Source: Rhea pennata (taxonomy: Eukaryota; Chordata; Aves; Rheiformes; Rheidae). From it: a DNA stretch of 64,000 nucleotides. Below are positions 20,801-33,200 of this stretch, one piece after another. The position numbers and the translations under genes are program-made. Numbering within the stretch: the stretch's first letter is position 1; each line of letters starts with the position of its first letter. The stretch lies in contig NC_084678.1 of NCBI RefSeq assembly GCF_028389875.1, forward strand, positions 12,058,899-12,122,898, written 5' to 3'. The notes beneath the pieces were generated by a model. That model worked only from the letters and a program-made list of their open reading frames with translations, did no database searches and was not told the DNA's origin.

Positions 20801-22853
20801 AATAATACCACCCATGATGAAAAAAGTCCTTGCACCACAAATCTCCGGTGGCTGCAAGCATGCTGGGGAACTGTTGCGACATGCCCCTGGTGCCCCCCAC
20901 CCAGGCATCGCCACTGCCCTGTCAGGCTGGTCCAGGCAGACCTTGGTGGGAACCAGTACAGCTGTACCCCATGGTCTTAAGGAGCCTGCTCAGATATTTC
21001 ATAAGGCTGCTTTGAAATTTGATTAATGTGGACAAATCACTTTGAATTTTTTGGATGAAAGGGATACATACTACATAACTACGTAACAACGTGACCTACA
21101 TAACTGCTAGGTCTAGCTCCAAACTTGCCTTGTACGATGTGAAAATGATAACTGAATTGACAAAACTCATTAAATACAGCACTTTTATCATATGGTATAA
21201 TCTGTAAACTGTTGCAACACAAAACATTGGCAAACTACCAGCACATCGTCCTATTTCAGTTACAGCACAGTGACACAGTGATAAGCTCGTACTTGTTCAG
21301 CATCAAGCACTCCTCAGATGATGTACTGGGAAATTCCCCACCAGGTAGCTGATGTTCTCCTCCTACCCTGATGGCCTCACACTGGCCAGGAGAGAACAGG
21401 AGCTCAGCTTCGCCTACTGGCAAAGGCTCTCGTAACTCCTCTGATGGGGAACCAAGCCACCAACGAGCAGACAGTGAAGACCTTGGGCAGTGGTTACAGA
21501 AAGCTATTCTGTGAAATGCTGTATAGATTTCACAATTAGGACGTATGTCAATCTTTTGAGGATTAGGATGAGCCTGATCCTTCTCATGCAGCTGACCTCC
21601 ACTTGAAGGACATAATATATTTTCTGTTTTTGTTGTTGCAAGCAGAGATAATTACAGTTTGGATCATAAATGTTTTATCGCAGTGGGCAAAGAGGATTTA
21701 GCAAAGGTTTTGGAATAGTGATAGCATTTTGGAAACACTTTTTGAGATTCCAGACTTCAGCTGCAGCGTGGAATAGAGAGAAACTAGAAAGGTTTCATGG
21801 AGTGTTCCCCTAGCTTTTCTTAATGCTAGGAGAGTTTTTAAGTAAAATACATCCAGTGCTTAGAGAAACGGTCTGCATAGTCTATTGTTGAGTTCATAGT
21901 GAAATGTAGCAAACAGTATTTTCAAGTGGTTTTATATTCCAGTGAGACAATTTCACAAGCTTGTTCATAGCACTTATGGAACCCTTTATATTTTCAGAGC
22001 TCCTGGAAACAACACGCTTGCTAAAAAAGTACAAGCACTATTTTTAGAGCTGTAACATCTAAAATAATAGCACATTGACAGGAACGTCATCAATTTCAAT
22101 AGGATGCCTCAGCGCTTGGCGGTTTACGGTCCCCCTCCCATTCCCAAGTGGATCCGTTCAGACGGACAACCCGGGCTCGCAGGGACGGCGCCTGGGTGGG
22201 CACATTGTTCAGGCTGGCCAGCCTCCCCCGCGGAGGCAGCCTTGCCATAGCCATCCCCTCACCCACCGCTGAACTGCAACCACCTCTGCCATAAAACCTG
22301 CCACCTTTCAAACGCCGCTGGAAAATATTCAGCTCCTGCTTTCCAGGGTGGAGCTTGAACTTCAGAAATGCGAGTTTTCAGTGCAAGCACCTCTCCCTTT
22401 CTACTAGTTTTTGTTTCTCTCCTTTGATTTCTCAGTAAAATCCTCCAGTTACTATTTCTCCCACCCTGAACTACTTTTCCAGCATTTTATGACACATAGC
22501 AGAGGCTCTCTTCAAGCATTAAGCGCCTACTCTGACCCAGAGAGACTCCGCATGGGAGTGGTGCAGACATGCTGTGTCCAGCCAGCCTTTCAAATTCCCT
22601 TTGAGCAGTCTGTCCATTCTGATTGTAACTCTGTTGTTTCTCCCCAAAATGTAATATGAATCCAAGAGCAACTTTGTTGAACTGTAATCTGGGTCAACAG
22701 TGTTTGGTAGGTTGAAAGGTCACACTGAAACCCCATCTGTTTTAGTTCTCCATTGGAACCATGAAAGTACTTTAAACTTGAGATGTTCTGTAGCATTCCT
22801 AAATTATCAGTAATGTGTAGTGACACCAAGAACTGTGGTCTAGAAATGCTATG

Positions 22854-22859
<6 letters not shown>
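20801..22859. other. Unassigned non-coding stretch with a small CpG cluster
   Basis: No gene is recognised. A small CpG-enriched patch lies near 22145-22240. Open frames of 60-97 codons have no recognisable domain. Confidence 0.55.

Positions 22860-22898
<39 letters not shown>
22860..22898. repeat. 39-base poly-T run
   Basis: An uninterrupted run of 39 T, the second-longest homopolymer in the window. No retroposon body or target-site duplication is recognised beside it. Confidence 0.9.
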
Positions 22899-22899
<1 letters not shown>

Positions 22900-24410
22900 A
22901 TCTAAATGGGTGAAGCATTAGATTTAGGAAGTAAATTCAAATCAGCTGGACATAGGTCAACGGCTATATGTGGAAAGGGACGGTATGGTAGGTGCCTCTG
23001 GCCCATAAAAAGCCTGTCCTACTGAGATCTGGCTCCAGGGCTTATTAAATACCAGCCATTTTTGACTAGTAAAAGACCAAACAAAATGTTCTTTTTCTCC
23101 TTTGATGATTGAATTCAGCCTGACGTGAGGGATATCATTTATATAAACACTTACTTTTATGTGTGTGCTATGCTGAGAGATTAGCACATCTGCATGCTTA
23201 TTTTTAAGGCTATTTTGCTTTCAGGTGATAGCAAACCTAACCTGTAGACTGAGGGAAAACCCAAGGTGTCAGAGAGGGCAGGGCACATCTGGCTTTCTTC
23301 TGTCATTTGGGATCTAGCCAGGTCTTTTTAGAAACTGCCCTGGAAGTGCTCAGCACTGGCGGTTCCTCCTGCTCTTCGGCCCAGGTCCAAAGCTCTCCTG
23401 AGTCATTTCCAATGTCACTAATTTCCACGTGCACCAGCCACCCCTGTTTCAGCACAGCTGATTTTGGAGCATAAAGGAACAAACTCTTGTAGTAAGAAAG
23501 CCAGGAGTACTGGCACGTTTATTTCGCTTGGTGACAAGTGTAGATTAGGTCTAAGCATCTCTGATTTGTTTTATGCATTTTGCATCTTGATGTTAGAGCC
23601 CTCAGGGCTGATTGATGCAGGGTGGTCTCTGTCTCTGTGTGCTACGAAGCATTAACAGGAGAGTGGCTGAGACCGCAGCTGTAGCATCTGCTTTTGCTGT
23701 TAACACGGGGGAATCAACAGGCTTTAACTCCAGCAACATTTCGGAGTTCCTGCACTGTTTAAGACAACTGAATTGAGGGCAATGATGAAACACCCCATGT
23801 GAGCATCTCTGTCACTGCTCAGAGCTGAACAACGTAGCCCGATCTTGCCTCCCTGTCAGAGATCACATCCTTCTAAAACCCTTAATAGAGATTCTCCTGT
23901 GAAAACCCCAAACCATTCCCCTCAAAATCAGCTAGGACAGCTTTGAAATACATCTTTGTAGAGTCAGCTAGGCAGGGAAGGCAGCGAAGAAGTGATGAGG
24001 AGCTGGCAGCGAGCCAGGGCACTTAGCGCTGAACTGGAAGGGGACGTGGCCTCAGACGCCGCAATGGCCAGACCTCTAGTAAACACCGTGATTTTTTTCA
24101 CAGGACCGTTCTCCTCCGCTGGAGACCAAAAAACCACTGACTGGCACTGAGACTGCTCGGGGAAGACAAAGGAAGGGTGGCTCCTGTGGCCAAGTCCTTG
24201 AAACGTCTTCTCCAACTAACAAGCACCGGGGCTGTTCAGTGTGCGCGCAGACCTGCCCTCGTGCAAGGCAGCTGTCCGTACGGGTGTTCCCAGCACCCAC
24301 CTCCCTGACAGTCCAAGAGGGAGTGTCCCTGGTCCGGTATGAGTTCAAAGCTGGGCTGTAAGACAAAAACCACAAGGGGTTTCTATTGTTTATGACTGTC
24401 ATGGAGACAG
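22899..24410. other. Unassigned non-coding stretch
   Basis: No gene is recognised. GC content rises from about 23.95 to 24.5 kb, where open frames of 83-108 codons on the minus strand overlap without domains. Confidence 0.55.
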
Positions 24411-24426
24411 TGCCGCCCCTGGCGAC
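24411..24426 (-). promoter_or_regulatory. Candidate CTCF motif
   Basis: TGCCGCCCCTGGCGAC is close to the reverse complement of the CTCF consensus (GCGCCCCCTGGTGGC), keeping the CCCCTGG core. If occupied, it could anchor a chromatin loop. One motif alone has a high false-positive rate. Confidence 0.25.
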
Positions 24427-24544
24427 CTCCTTTTGCCACCGTTGACCTTTCAGCTCTGTCCTCCGCCTCCCCGTGCTCGTGCGGTGCAGAGACGAGAACT
24501 GAACCCCTCGCTCTGGACTACGGCGCGATAATTGAGCGGAGTCA

Positions 24545-24610
24545 CGCTAGCTAAACAGAGACACGTCTGCAACCGATTATGAGGTTTTCTTCTCAATTAA
24601 TTGTCAGAAG
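24545..24610. promoter_or_regulatory. Homeodomain-site patch
   Basis: CGATTATGAGG (24574-24584) is followed by the perfect 10-base palindrome CAATTAATTG (24594-24603), a typical paired or dimeric homeodomain target. It may belong to a larger regulatory element. This is inference from motifs only. Confidence 0.25.
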
Positions 24611-24829
24611 CAAAGGGACGTTTGATGTCTGATGTCTTTTTCTTCTTGTTAAATGCTTTCTACTTGCCGTCCGTTCTCAGGCGCTGGGAAGGGACAGAAT
24701 TGGGCAGTGTGAAGTCTGTGGAGTCGTCTGCGTCTTCGTGCATCATCTGTCTCGGGCATTTGTCTGCTTTTTTTAATGTTAGGTGCTGGTCGGTGGGGGA
24801 CTTAGGTTTTGGATGTGTTTACAAAGTGC
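24611..24829. other. Unassigned non-coding stretch
   Basis: No gene or repeat is recognised here. Confidence 0.55.
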
Positions 24830-24962
24830 CAGCGGCACTGGAGGAATCGCGGGCCGCAGCGCAGCGCGAGCGGTTGAGCTGTCCCCGCACGGCTGGGCTC
24901 CGCAGCGGCCTCCGTCCCTGCAGATCGGCTGTGGAGCTGCTGCGGTCTCTGCGTGCGGTCTG
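24830..24962. promoter_or_regulatory. Short CpG cluster
   Basis: About 130 bases are enriched in CpG (for example GCGGGCCGCAGCGCAGCGCG at 24849-24868). Two overlapping plus-strand open frames of about 120 codons cross it, which is typical of GC-rich chance frames. It is too short to call an island by usual criteria. Confidence 0.3.
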
Positions 24963-25001
24963 AGCCAGGGAACAGCCCTTGAGATCTGGAGTATTTACAG
25001 G

Positions 25002-25019
25002 AAAAAAAAAAAAAAAAAA
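25002..25019. repeat. 18-base poly-A run
   Basis: An uninterrupted run of 18 A. Confidence 0.9.
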
Positions 25020-25489
25020 CAGGGAGGCAGCAAAGGGAAGGAGGTTGGAAAGAGTTTTAAGAAGAACCAGGATGTGTCCTGTGTGACTGAACAGCAGAAA
25101 CTTCGTCTAAAACAAAGAATTGGGACTGAAAGGACAACTGTTCTGTGAAACATTCTGCTTTTGTACATAATCCATTTTTCTTTTTAAAAATTACGAAAAC
25201 ATCAACAGTTTCGCGGACATTTTGCATCTTGTGACATGCCAGCCTCCGCCAGTGTTTTATAAACTCGGAGGTCTTTGCAAATATGCAGGGGAGTGGCAGT
25301 CTCATTTTTCAGACAGGAAGACGGGGCATCTCAGTGCTGAAGCCATTCCAGAATCCCCGAGAGCCGACGGGGAGCATCTTTATAGCCCATAAATCCGAAC
25401 ACCTCCAAATTAGCCCTCTGGCTGAAAGCTGATTCCCGCCGGGTCAGCAGCAAAGCTCGTGTTCCTTCCTCCGGGGCTGCTTTCAGCGT

Positions 25490-25700
25490 CTTCCATAACG
25501 CCGCTAAATAATGTTGGGACCCAAATTAAGCACAACCTGAAGGATTCGGATTAATTGTAATTTAGCAAATTCCTGGCCGAGCATGATGAGGCCTTTAAGA
25601 ATTCCTGGCTTCCAGTGCTGTGTCCTGACCACAGACAGGATTGAACCGATTACAGCAAATCTTTGAGGGGCTTGTTATTTTAGATCTAATATTTTGAACT
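25490..25700. promoter_or_regulatory. Candidate conserved non-coding element
   Basis: GGATTAATTG (25548-25557) fuses a bicoid-class GGATTA with an antennapedia-type TAATTG core. Nearby are AAATTAAG (25523-25530) and CCGATTACAG (25647-25656). The sequence has no homopolymers and a texture like enhancers of head, eye or limb patterning genes. Function and conservation are inferred. Confidence 0.3.
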
Positions 25701-27036
25701 TTCAGGAAGATCTGATGTAGATCAGAACAGAATTAATAATTAAAATAGAGACCCTACTCCTGTAACTTGGAAATTGCCTGAAAAAGCAAGTAAATCATCC
25801 CATACTTACTGTATTTTAAGTTACCAGTGGCACCGATTACTTGAGATAAATTTCTAATTTGTTCTTTCTAGGAATGACTTGGATGCCATTTTTTAACTCA
25901 AAAAAGCAATAAAAAGCACATTTTAGGTTCTGTACTTTTGGGGAGGGATTTGTACAGTGAATCTCAGATGTTAGAGTAACAATGGTTTGTGTTCTGCTTA
26001 GCTATTTTATTACAGCTAGAGGGAAGTTTTGTATGTATATGTTCATACTTATATATGTATAAAATGAATTACTGTGTATGAATAACAAAGAAAATTGGCA
26101 ATCTTGCTGAAGAAAGTAAGATCTATTCAGTGCTGAGTATACTAATTTCTCAGCTATTATTCCGTTATTTACCCATCATTGATAACCTTTTAAGCCCCTC
26201 TTATGTATTTAAATTGTGAACAAAATGAAAAATTCAGCCTAACAAAACAAATATTCAGGAGCTAGCTATCATTTCACAGCGGAGCTCATACAAGCATTAG
26301 GTACCACCTGATTATTTTCACATGCACTCATGATTGCAAGCCTGGAAACTGTATGCCCATTTCTTGTGCTTTTTGACGCCAAGTTGTTCACACAAGTTTG
26401 CAAATCCACACTGAGAACTGATGTGCTGTGTGGGATGGGGAGCAGGACAGATCTGGAGGGAAACTCAGCCCTACATATGAATCAGTCTTGCTAAACTTTT
26501 TTGGTGCAGTTAGTAAATTCCCTTGAATGCCCTGCACAAGCCAAGCTGATAATTAGTTGTTCAGCATAGACGCACAACCCATTTGTGCACAGTGCAGTCC
26601 AGCGGGTGTTTGTGCTTTTCAGGCACAGAAAAGCAGAGGTCCTTTACTGCTAGAGCAAAGCTGTCATACAGCTAAACTTCTGCAGTGCTGCCTGCTTCAG
26701 TCTGAAGAAGGAAAACGTTACAACAACATGGAGTTTGGTTTGCATTTTTTTTAATTAACTAAATGTTTAAATGAGCTGTCAGATTTTATTTCAGTTGTGC
26801 TGAAAGTTTAAGTCACTTCTTGTTTTATCTAAAACAGTGCAGCTTATCTTTACTTTATGCACTCGCAGCCTCTTCCAGATGTGTCAAACTGAGCACCCAA
26901 ACTCATGAGCAGCTTTTGAGAAAGCTGGGCAGTTTGAAAACCCAGTGCTGCATGAAAGTATGAAAGTAATCTTCCTCTGCTTTCCTGGAATTTCTGCCTG
27001 AAATTTCAAGCAAGGAAGATGCCAGGCAGCAGAGGC
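25701..27036. other. Unassigned AT-rich stretch
   Basis: No gene or repeat is recognised. A short TATA-rich tract (26032-26060) and scattered TAAT words are all that stand out. Confidence 0.55.
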
Positions 27037-27061
27037 AAAAAAAAAAAAAAAAAAAAAAAAA
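27037..27061. repeat. 25-base poly-A run
   Basis: An uninterrupted run of 25 A. A retroposon tail is possible, but no body or target-site duplication is recognised. Confidence 0.9.
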
Positions 27062-28235
27062 GAGCTATTTCTCGTTAAGAAAATACCTCAGCACAAAGTA
27101 TGCAGACAGATTCCTAAAAAACATTAGATGAAATTATCTGTTCTTCTTTCAGGTGTATTAATCAAAGCATTGCTCTTCTGGATCCCAAGGTATATCAGGA
27201 CAAGCTCAGCTCACATCCTGCCTTTGCTACTTCTAACAGTTGGACACATGATGCAAGTAGACACGACACTTTGCAAAAGGCACAATAAAAAGTTCTTTAT
27301 CTGTGGCACAAGGTATCATGGGTACCTTGTGGGCATTTAATATATGGCAATATTGCCTGCTGTTTGCACAGCAGCACAAATATTCTGCCAGGCATCCTGG
27401 TGAGTCTGCAACATAAATTAGAGGCAGTGCACTGAACAACAAAAACGTGCCAGAGGAGGAGGAGGCTAGGCCAAAATGGGAATTAGACATGGAAAACTAT
27501 CCAGGAGAGAAACGCTCTCTCAGATAAGAACGAGCAGAGCTTGGCAGAAAAGGGAATTGCTCGGGAAGGCGGCTAGGCCATTCCCGGGGTGCTGCAGGTC
27601 CTGGCTGCCAGGGGAAGCAGAGTCCGTGGGTGCCGGTGGCTTCTTCTCCGTGCCCTCCTACGGCCCGGAGCTGGCTGCCGAGTGCCTTACCAAGACGGGT
27701 GCCTTTGAGGCAGCTTTGGATTGGGGCAAGGCAGTACGCTGCCAAACACACATGTACATCAGTTAGCTTTTACAGCTCATTTCCTTCAGGTTAGGGGCAG
27801 CAATAAAAAACTGTGGGGAAAGAAAGGAGAGAGAAGGGCTTTAGGTAAAACCAGAGTGAAAATGTTTTTCTCACTGGAACCAAAAAGTTAGTATTTTTGT
27901 TGTTGTTGAAATTTGCTAGCTGTTTGAGCCCAGATGTCTCATGAAGAATCTTCCACAAGAAAATGAGCAGCAGAAATATGGGACTGTCATCGGGAACTCC
28001 TGACATACTGCTGTGGTGTCCTTGTCCACTCCAAAGTTCAAGGTAAGAGAGATGCAGGCAAGCTGTGTTCAGTTCCCACCTTCTAAGAAACTGGACCTTA
28101 GAAATCACATCTCTCAAAAGAGTATTTGTGCCTTTTCCAGGAGTTCCAGCAGCTCCTATTGGAACTGTTCCACTAAATTACAATTGTAAATAGTCATTGA
28201 ATGTGAGGGAGGTTGTAAAAGATGGATTTTGACAC
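27062..28235. other. Unassigned non-coding stretch
   Basis: No gene is recognised. A GC-rich patch near 27560-27740 supports overlapping 84- and 96-codon frames on opposite strands without domains. Confidence 0.55.
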
Positions 28236-28237
28236 CC

Positions 28238-28325
28238 TCTCCGATACTGGCCATCCTGAACCTGGATCTCCCCTATCCTGCTACCTGCTCTAATCACTCA
28301 GCTATAAGAAAGAGGGAAAATCATC
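28238..28325 (-). mobile_element. tRNA-derived SINE relic (MIR1_Amn-like), antisense
   Basis: On the plus strand GAACCTGGATCTCC (28258-28271) is followed by CTAATCACTCAGCTATAA (28290-28307). These mirror the reverse complement of a tRNA-derived SINE head: B-box flank, then the 'CTAACCACTAGGCTATAG' A-box end that I recall from amniote MIR1-type elements. The copy is degraded and has no other open structure. A repeat-library search would name the subfamily. Confidence 0.55.
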
Positions 28326-29339
28326 TCACTGGGTACAGGAATCTGTGCCTGAGAAGTTTTCTTTTGTTTGAAGTTGCAGAAATGGCATTTTTAGTGAATG
28401 GAAACGTTTTGCCTGGGTCTAGTCCTTAGTGCATCAAATCAGCTGCTAGAGTTGACATTGTAGTTGAAGTGACAGCCTAAACATGGCTCTGACATTGCAG
28501 ACAGACTACCACATTGCAAAGTCTCCTGCCACCGTCAGTAGCAGGTGACAAGGGTGGGACATGCTATGTGCAGCTTCTCAGGTCCAGCAGTTCAGATGAA
28601 CAGCCAGGACATGGCTTCAGTTTGCGTGTCTCGGTATCTGCCCCTCACGCTGTGCCAGTGTTGGTGGGGGATGCGTATAGTCTAGCTATACTCACGCTCC
28701 CATGGTCATCTTGACTTATGTGGGTGTAAGGGAGGCTGACGTGTGGCTTGCTGGGATCGTTGTGTTATCCTTTTGGATTTGCAGGAGGGCCTGTAGGCTA
28801 GATGCTGTGGGTCTCCCAAAACTAAGCCTCAGATCAAGCACAGTAAATTAAGCTCAGACATATGCAACACATCATTTCAGGATTCATGTTTGCAGCCTCC
28901 AGCTTCAGTACTGAAAAGCCTCAGAGACGAGTGGAATAAATAGCCAGTTCGCAGAGGAGTTGGCAGGATTTATTATGTTTATGATTCTGCACAAATAGCG
29001 TTGACAGATTTCTCTTGATATAAAGATAGCTTCTGCACTCAAGTCACCGAGGAGACCTACACTTGGGAGGATTCATTCCCAGATGAAGTCTATGTTGTTA
29101 GCTGCCCATAATTCCTCACATACTGTGTTTTAAGTATTGGAATATAAAGGGGCTTCATATGCACAATTGTTTTGTGCTGCCATTCTAAGATCATAATATC
29201 AGCCTTGTCTCTTTACGCAGTTTCATTTCACTGTAATTTTGTTATAATCATTAATGGCTATTTCAATGCAATTCTAAATATGTGTGATGCACTATGGTAA
29301 TCAAAACATGCGGAAAGCATCCCATTAAATTGCCAGTCT
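28326..29339. other. Unassigned non-coding stretch
   Basis: No gene or repeat is recognised. Confidence 0.55.
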
Positions 29340-29354
29340 GAGGTTTTGGTACAA

Positions 29355-29420
29355 GTGTCATGGAATCAATGGGAAGTTTCTCCCTGATTTCAGTGGGAGC
29401 TGGATCTTGCCCAAGTAGCG
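29355..29420 (+). repeat. Short ancient-repeat-like motif, copy 2
   Basis: TGATTTCAGTGGGAG (29385-29399) is identical to 20463-20477. Just upstream, TGGAATCAATGGGAAG (29360-29375) is a looser variant of the same word, so two related words sit about 25 bases apart. This fits an old interspersed repeat of unnamed family. Confidence 0.35.
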
Positions 29421-29479
29421 TGAAGCAGCCTCCTACGCTACAGAATAAATACAGAGAGGCATATGGTTACTGTCAGGGG

Positions 29480-29760
29480 AGCAGGTGGATATTCATGTGT
29501 TTTGTAAAGGAGCTGGAGACAGCTTGTTGTATGTTGATAAGAAGGTTATTCCAGGCAACTGGAAGAGTGTGAAAATAGGGAGAAGTACAGCACGGGAGCA
29601 GGAGACAGCAGAAGCAGGCACAGTTGACACTGGAGTGTAAGGAAGAGGAGTAGCCAGACACAGAGATAAAGTTATGGATAGTTTTGGAAAGGAAGAGGAA
29701 AAGCTCAGCTAAAGGGGTGGAGAAGAAACCCAGTGTAGGTGAGGCGTGTGAAGGTATGTC
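29480..29760 (+). repeat. Possible old LINE-type relic, purine-rich
   Basis: A purine-rich block contains GAAGGTTATTCCAGGCAACT (29541-29560), followed by GGGAGCAGGAGACAGCAGAA-type sequence. This recalls an old, widely dispersed vertebrate repeat with an 'ATTCCAGGCA..GGCAGGAG' order, whose family I cannot state firmly. The 127-codon frame crossing 29684-30067 has no domain. It may be purine-rich chance sequence. Confidence 0.25.
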
Positions 29761-31430
29761 TGGGGTGAAAGCACTTGTGGCAGATGGAGGGAATGTCATG
29801 GCCCAAGAGTGGTCGCAGTGGACACAGGACGGGGTGCAGATAGCTATGCGAGGCTGCTACAGATGTTTGCACCCCTTTCCTTGTCCCTGCCAGGCGCACG
29901 TGGTTACACAGAAAGCAGCTCAGATGGCCCCCACCTTCTGCAGCTGGGATGGTAACTGGGATGCTCACACCAAACAGTGGCTACCTAATGAGACCCAGCC
30001 TCACACTGCTCACACCTCCCGAGAGCAATATATTGGTGGACCAAGGGAAATGTCTTGCTCATGCTGAGTTTGAAAACAAGATCCTGTTTCAGTCCCTGCC
30101 GCTCTGCATGCCAGGAAACCAGAAGCTCCTGATAGTAAGAGACAAGTGATCCTCATCAGGGGTGCTGACACAGGCACAGAGATTCACTCCAAGGCACTTG
30201 TCCCCCTGGCCAAACCAGTGCTGTGGTCCCATGGGCAGGGGCCCATGCTGTGCGCCAGCGAGGCAAGGAGCACGATCGGTGCAGCTCTGGCTTTGCCCTG
30301 GACACTGAGCACATTCAGCTCTTTCCTCTGCCCCAGGCTTGGAATAATCTGTGTGTGTGCTGGGACTGGGTGGAGTGGGCTTGCGTCGGCTCTGACTGGA
30401 AAACTGAGATATTCTCAAGAAATGAGCAAATGAAGGCATTTTTGTGCAGAAAACCTGGGTATGGGCTAGCCCATTGTGTTTTGGTGAGATAGATAGCGCA
30501 TACCCTAGGAGCAGAGTGAAGATTTATCGTGTGTTGTCATGCAGCAGATCAGAGATCTGCTAAAGATCTCATACAGGCTGGCTCAGAAGGCTCCACGCAG
30601 TAAGCTGCAATGCATAACTTCATAATGGGAGCCACTGTGCTTTCACCATTTGCAAAATGAAGGCAATAAACTGTAATTAAAAAAAATGAAGAAGAATCCT
30701 CTGTGTATGAGAGAATTTTGTAACTGGAACTCCTTGTTTATACTTGCTCAGCAATTAAGCTTCTGTGATGCTAAAATAGGAGTGTTAATATTTTGGAAAT
30801 GCTAGCTCAGCAGGGTAGCAGTTCGTTCTTCCAGAGGATGTGTTTGTTAAAGGTATTGAGTGAGGTAACTGTGATCCTTGTTGCTATCATTTTATTAACT
30901 TTGGAGGATCACGCAAGAGTTCTTGAGTATTTATGTGATATACCTGCCCACTACCAGGAATTACTTCTGAGCAAACAGGCCATGCTTCTCTCAGAGAAAG
31001 CGCTGACCTGCCACCCTTGTAAAAATAGGTGAAAAGAAAAACCAGCAACAAATCCTGCCTTCACCTAGGTGGAGATGGCACGGAGGCAACATGAAGATAC
31101 TCCTTTGTGCTCAGAGAGCTGTCATTCAAACAACTTGTCTTTGAAACTGAATTTTCGTTTTATTCTGAAAAGTGAAGCAAAAAGCAAAACATAAAAGCGA
31201 ATGATCCAGCGCTCTTTGAACTTGTATAAAATCTTTGCAGACATAGCACAGTGAGATCGCAAGTGCTGCTGCGGAAAGCGCATGTGACAAGCAGAGTATC
31301 AGCCTGCAAACACATTTTTACACTAGGCCTGTCACCAGGGTACTTTTTTTTTACAAGTTTCTTTGGTGCATAGCAGAAGGAGCCTCAGTCTTACATGAAG
31401 CCGCTAGCTGGTCCCGTAATAAGTCATTAA
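29761..31430. other. Unassigned non-coding stretch
   Basis: No gene is recognised. Several open frames of 79-116 codons overlap on both strands around 30.1-30.5 kb without domains. The block around 30650 (TTTGCAAAATGAAGGCAATA) faintly resembles MIR but is too short to call. Confidence 0.55.
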
Positions 31431-31434
31431 GAGT

Positions 31435-31742
31435 ACGGAGGACGTGGTTGCTCGGTGTGTACCTGCGTCAAGCAGTTGCTCCGGCCTTTGCAGCATCTCC
31501 CCGTAGCTGGAGAGTGCTGCCCCGCCGGGCTACGCCACGGATCGGGTTGCTTTTATTGGAAAAACATGCAAGGAGCCGGGGAGCAAGTGGCTGCGGCGGG
31601 AGGCGGGCGGGCGGCGGGGGCGAGCAGCGCGGCGCAGCGCGAGCTCCCCCTGCTCGCCGGCACCCGCAAGCTCCCGCCGCCGCCTCTGCCCTCTTCTGCC
31701 CTCTTCCCCCCCACACTTTTTACATCACACGCTAGTGCCTGA
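31435..31742. promoter_or_regulatory. CpG island with G-quadruplex motif
   Basis: This is one of the two clearest CpG islands in the window: roughly 300 bases, extremely CpG-dense from 31590 to 31680. At 31598-31620 the plus strand has four G runs of at least three with loops of one to four bases (GGG-AGGC-GGG-C-GGG-CGGC-GGGGG), a canonical G-quadruplex motif, common in promoters. Two 95-codon plus-strand frames and an 82-codon minus-strand frame overlap here and look like GC-rich chance frames. A promoter of an unannotated or non-coding transcript is plausible; direction cannot be read. Confidence 0.55.
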
Positions 31743-32487
31743 GAAAAAATGCACGCCGGTTAGTAAGTTATATCTTCAGTCTATTCTGAGTCCGATAAAA
31801 ACAACACAAAAGATCGCTCAAAAGAGATTTTGAGCGACTCTGTGTAAAAGTGCTGGGGAGAGCAGGTCGGATGCGTCCCGGAGCCACCGTGATCCACCAA
31901 GGCCCTGCACAACCCGTGATAAATCAGGGATACGGCCCCGGTAAGGCAGGAGGGAGCCAAAGCAAAGCTACCTGGCCCTGCCCTGGCTCCCTGAGCAGCA
32001 GGGATGTGGCCAGAAAGCAGCATTTTTGTGGTACCCATGAGATATATATGCTTAACAGGCTGCAATAAATGCCTTATTTCTAGAGCGGATCGAGTACCAA
32101 TGACCGCAGGCCAGGAAGACGGAGTCTCTTTAGGCAGAAGATACAGCAACAGCAATAACTGTCCTAGAGGAAGGTGAAGTAACCAGCACAGCAGCTGCAG
32201 AAACAAGGAAGGTTCTTCTGTTCGTACTGCAGCCAGAGAGGTCAAAGCCGCAAAGCGACGGTGGCTCCGTGATCCTTCGGGCGAGGAAGAGAGGAGGAGG
32301 CCGATAATGTATTCTCAGTGGCAACACATACATGTAATGATGGAAACGTACGGTTGCCAGGGTGACAAGCAGCCTAAAAGAGAGGACCTGGGGCCAGAGC
32401 TGTGCCCTAAATGATGTCAGATATTGTGTGAGTGAGTCAGATGGCAAAGTTCAGGCAAAGGAGCTCTGCATCCACACAAAATGTGAC
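31743..32487. other. Unassigned non-coding stretch
   Basis: No gene is recognised. A 154-codon minus-strand frame (31781-32245) and a 105-codon one (32130-32447) overlap without recognisable domains or clear splice boundaries. Confidence 0.5.
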
Positions 32488-32510
32488 TTTTTTTTTTTTT
32501 TTTTTTTTTT
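32488..32510. repeat. 23-base poly-T run
   Basis: An uninterrupted run of 23 T. Confidence 0.9.
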
Positions 32511-32899
32511 AATTAAGGCAGGACCACTTATGGAGTCATGAGCTCAGTCACCCCATTGGTTCTCCAACTGCTTTCAGCTACCATCTCTTAATCCAGGAGA
32601 CCTACTATATGCCAGCTTCCACTTAGCATTTTTGTGTGATACAACCAGCACATGCAGTTCCTTTCCAATTAAGAAGCATAACAGTAGTTTCCACTCTGGT
32701 GGTATGTGTGGGTATAGAAATGTTACAGAAGCTGACTTGGGCTGCTAAACTGGAACAGTTGGAAAATGTTCTTATAAGGAAAGTACCGAAACCACTTGGC
32801 TATAAACTGAAGGTCTGGCATTGCTTATACAGATCCTTCCCTGACAGTCTAAGGACATTTTGGGAGAAATTTTGGCTCTTTGGCCTTGTGCATTAAATT
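32511..32899. other. Unassigned stretch with an 86-codon frame
   Basis: The plus-strand frame at 32636-32896 encodes 86 residues with no recognised domain. There is no flanking exon structure. I treat it as chance, with low certainty. Confidence 0.45.
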
Positions 32900-32984
32900 G
32901 GGTTCATAGCACCTCTGCCCGACGGCTCCCCGCACCGCTGCCCTGGCTGACGAATTCCTCTCAGCTCTGCCCAAAGCTCACTAG

Positions 32985-33200
32985 CTACGTGCTATTGCCA
33001 GACGCGAGCGGATTTGCACATTCGCTCCCAACACAGAAGGTGTGCAAAGGTGGTCGCGAGTGTCCTTCCCCGCTAGGTTCGTGGGCTCCCACCTTCGAGG
33101 AGCGGAGCTGACGGCAGGCAGCGCGCTCGCACGCAGCAGCAGCGTGCTGCGGGGTCGGCGCCTGCCCAGGCCCCTTCCCGTACGAGTGGCCTCTCTCCAA
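32985..33200. promoter_or_regulatory. CpG-rich patch
   Basis: About 200 bases of CpG-rich sequence (dense at 33095-33190, with GCAGCGCGCTCGCACGCAGC at 33117-33136). Overlapping frames on both strands have no domain. It may be a small regulatory island, 1.3 kb from the stronger island at 31.4-31.74 kb. Confidence 0.35.

Noticed and set aside
31781..32245. 154-codon minus-strand open frame next to the CpG island
   Set aside because: Low-complexity leucine-rich stretches without a domain; probably a chance frame near GC-rich DNA.
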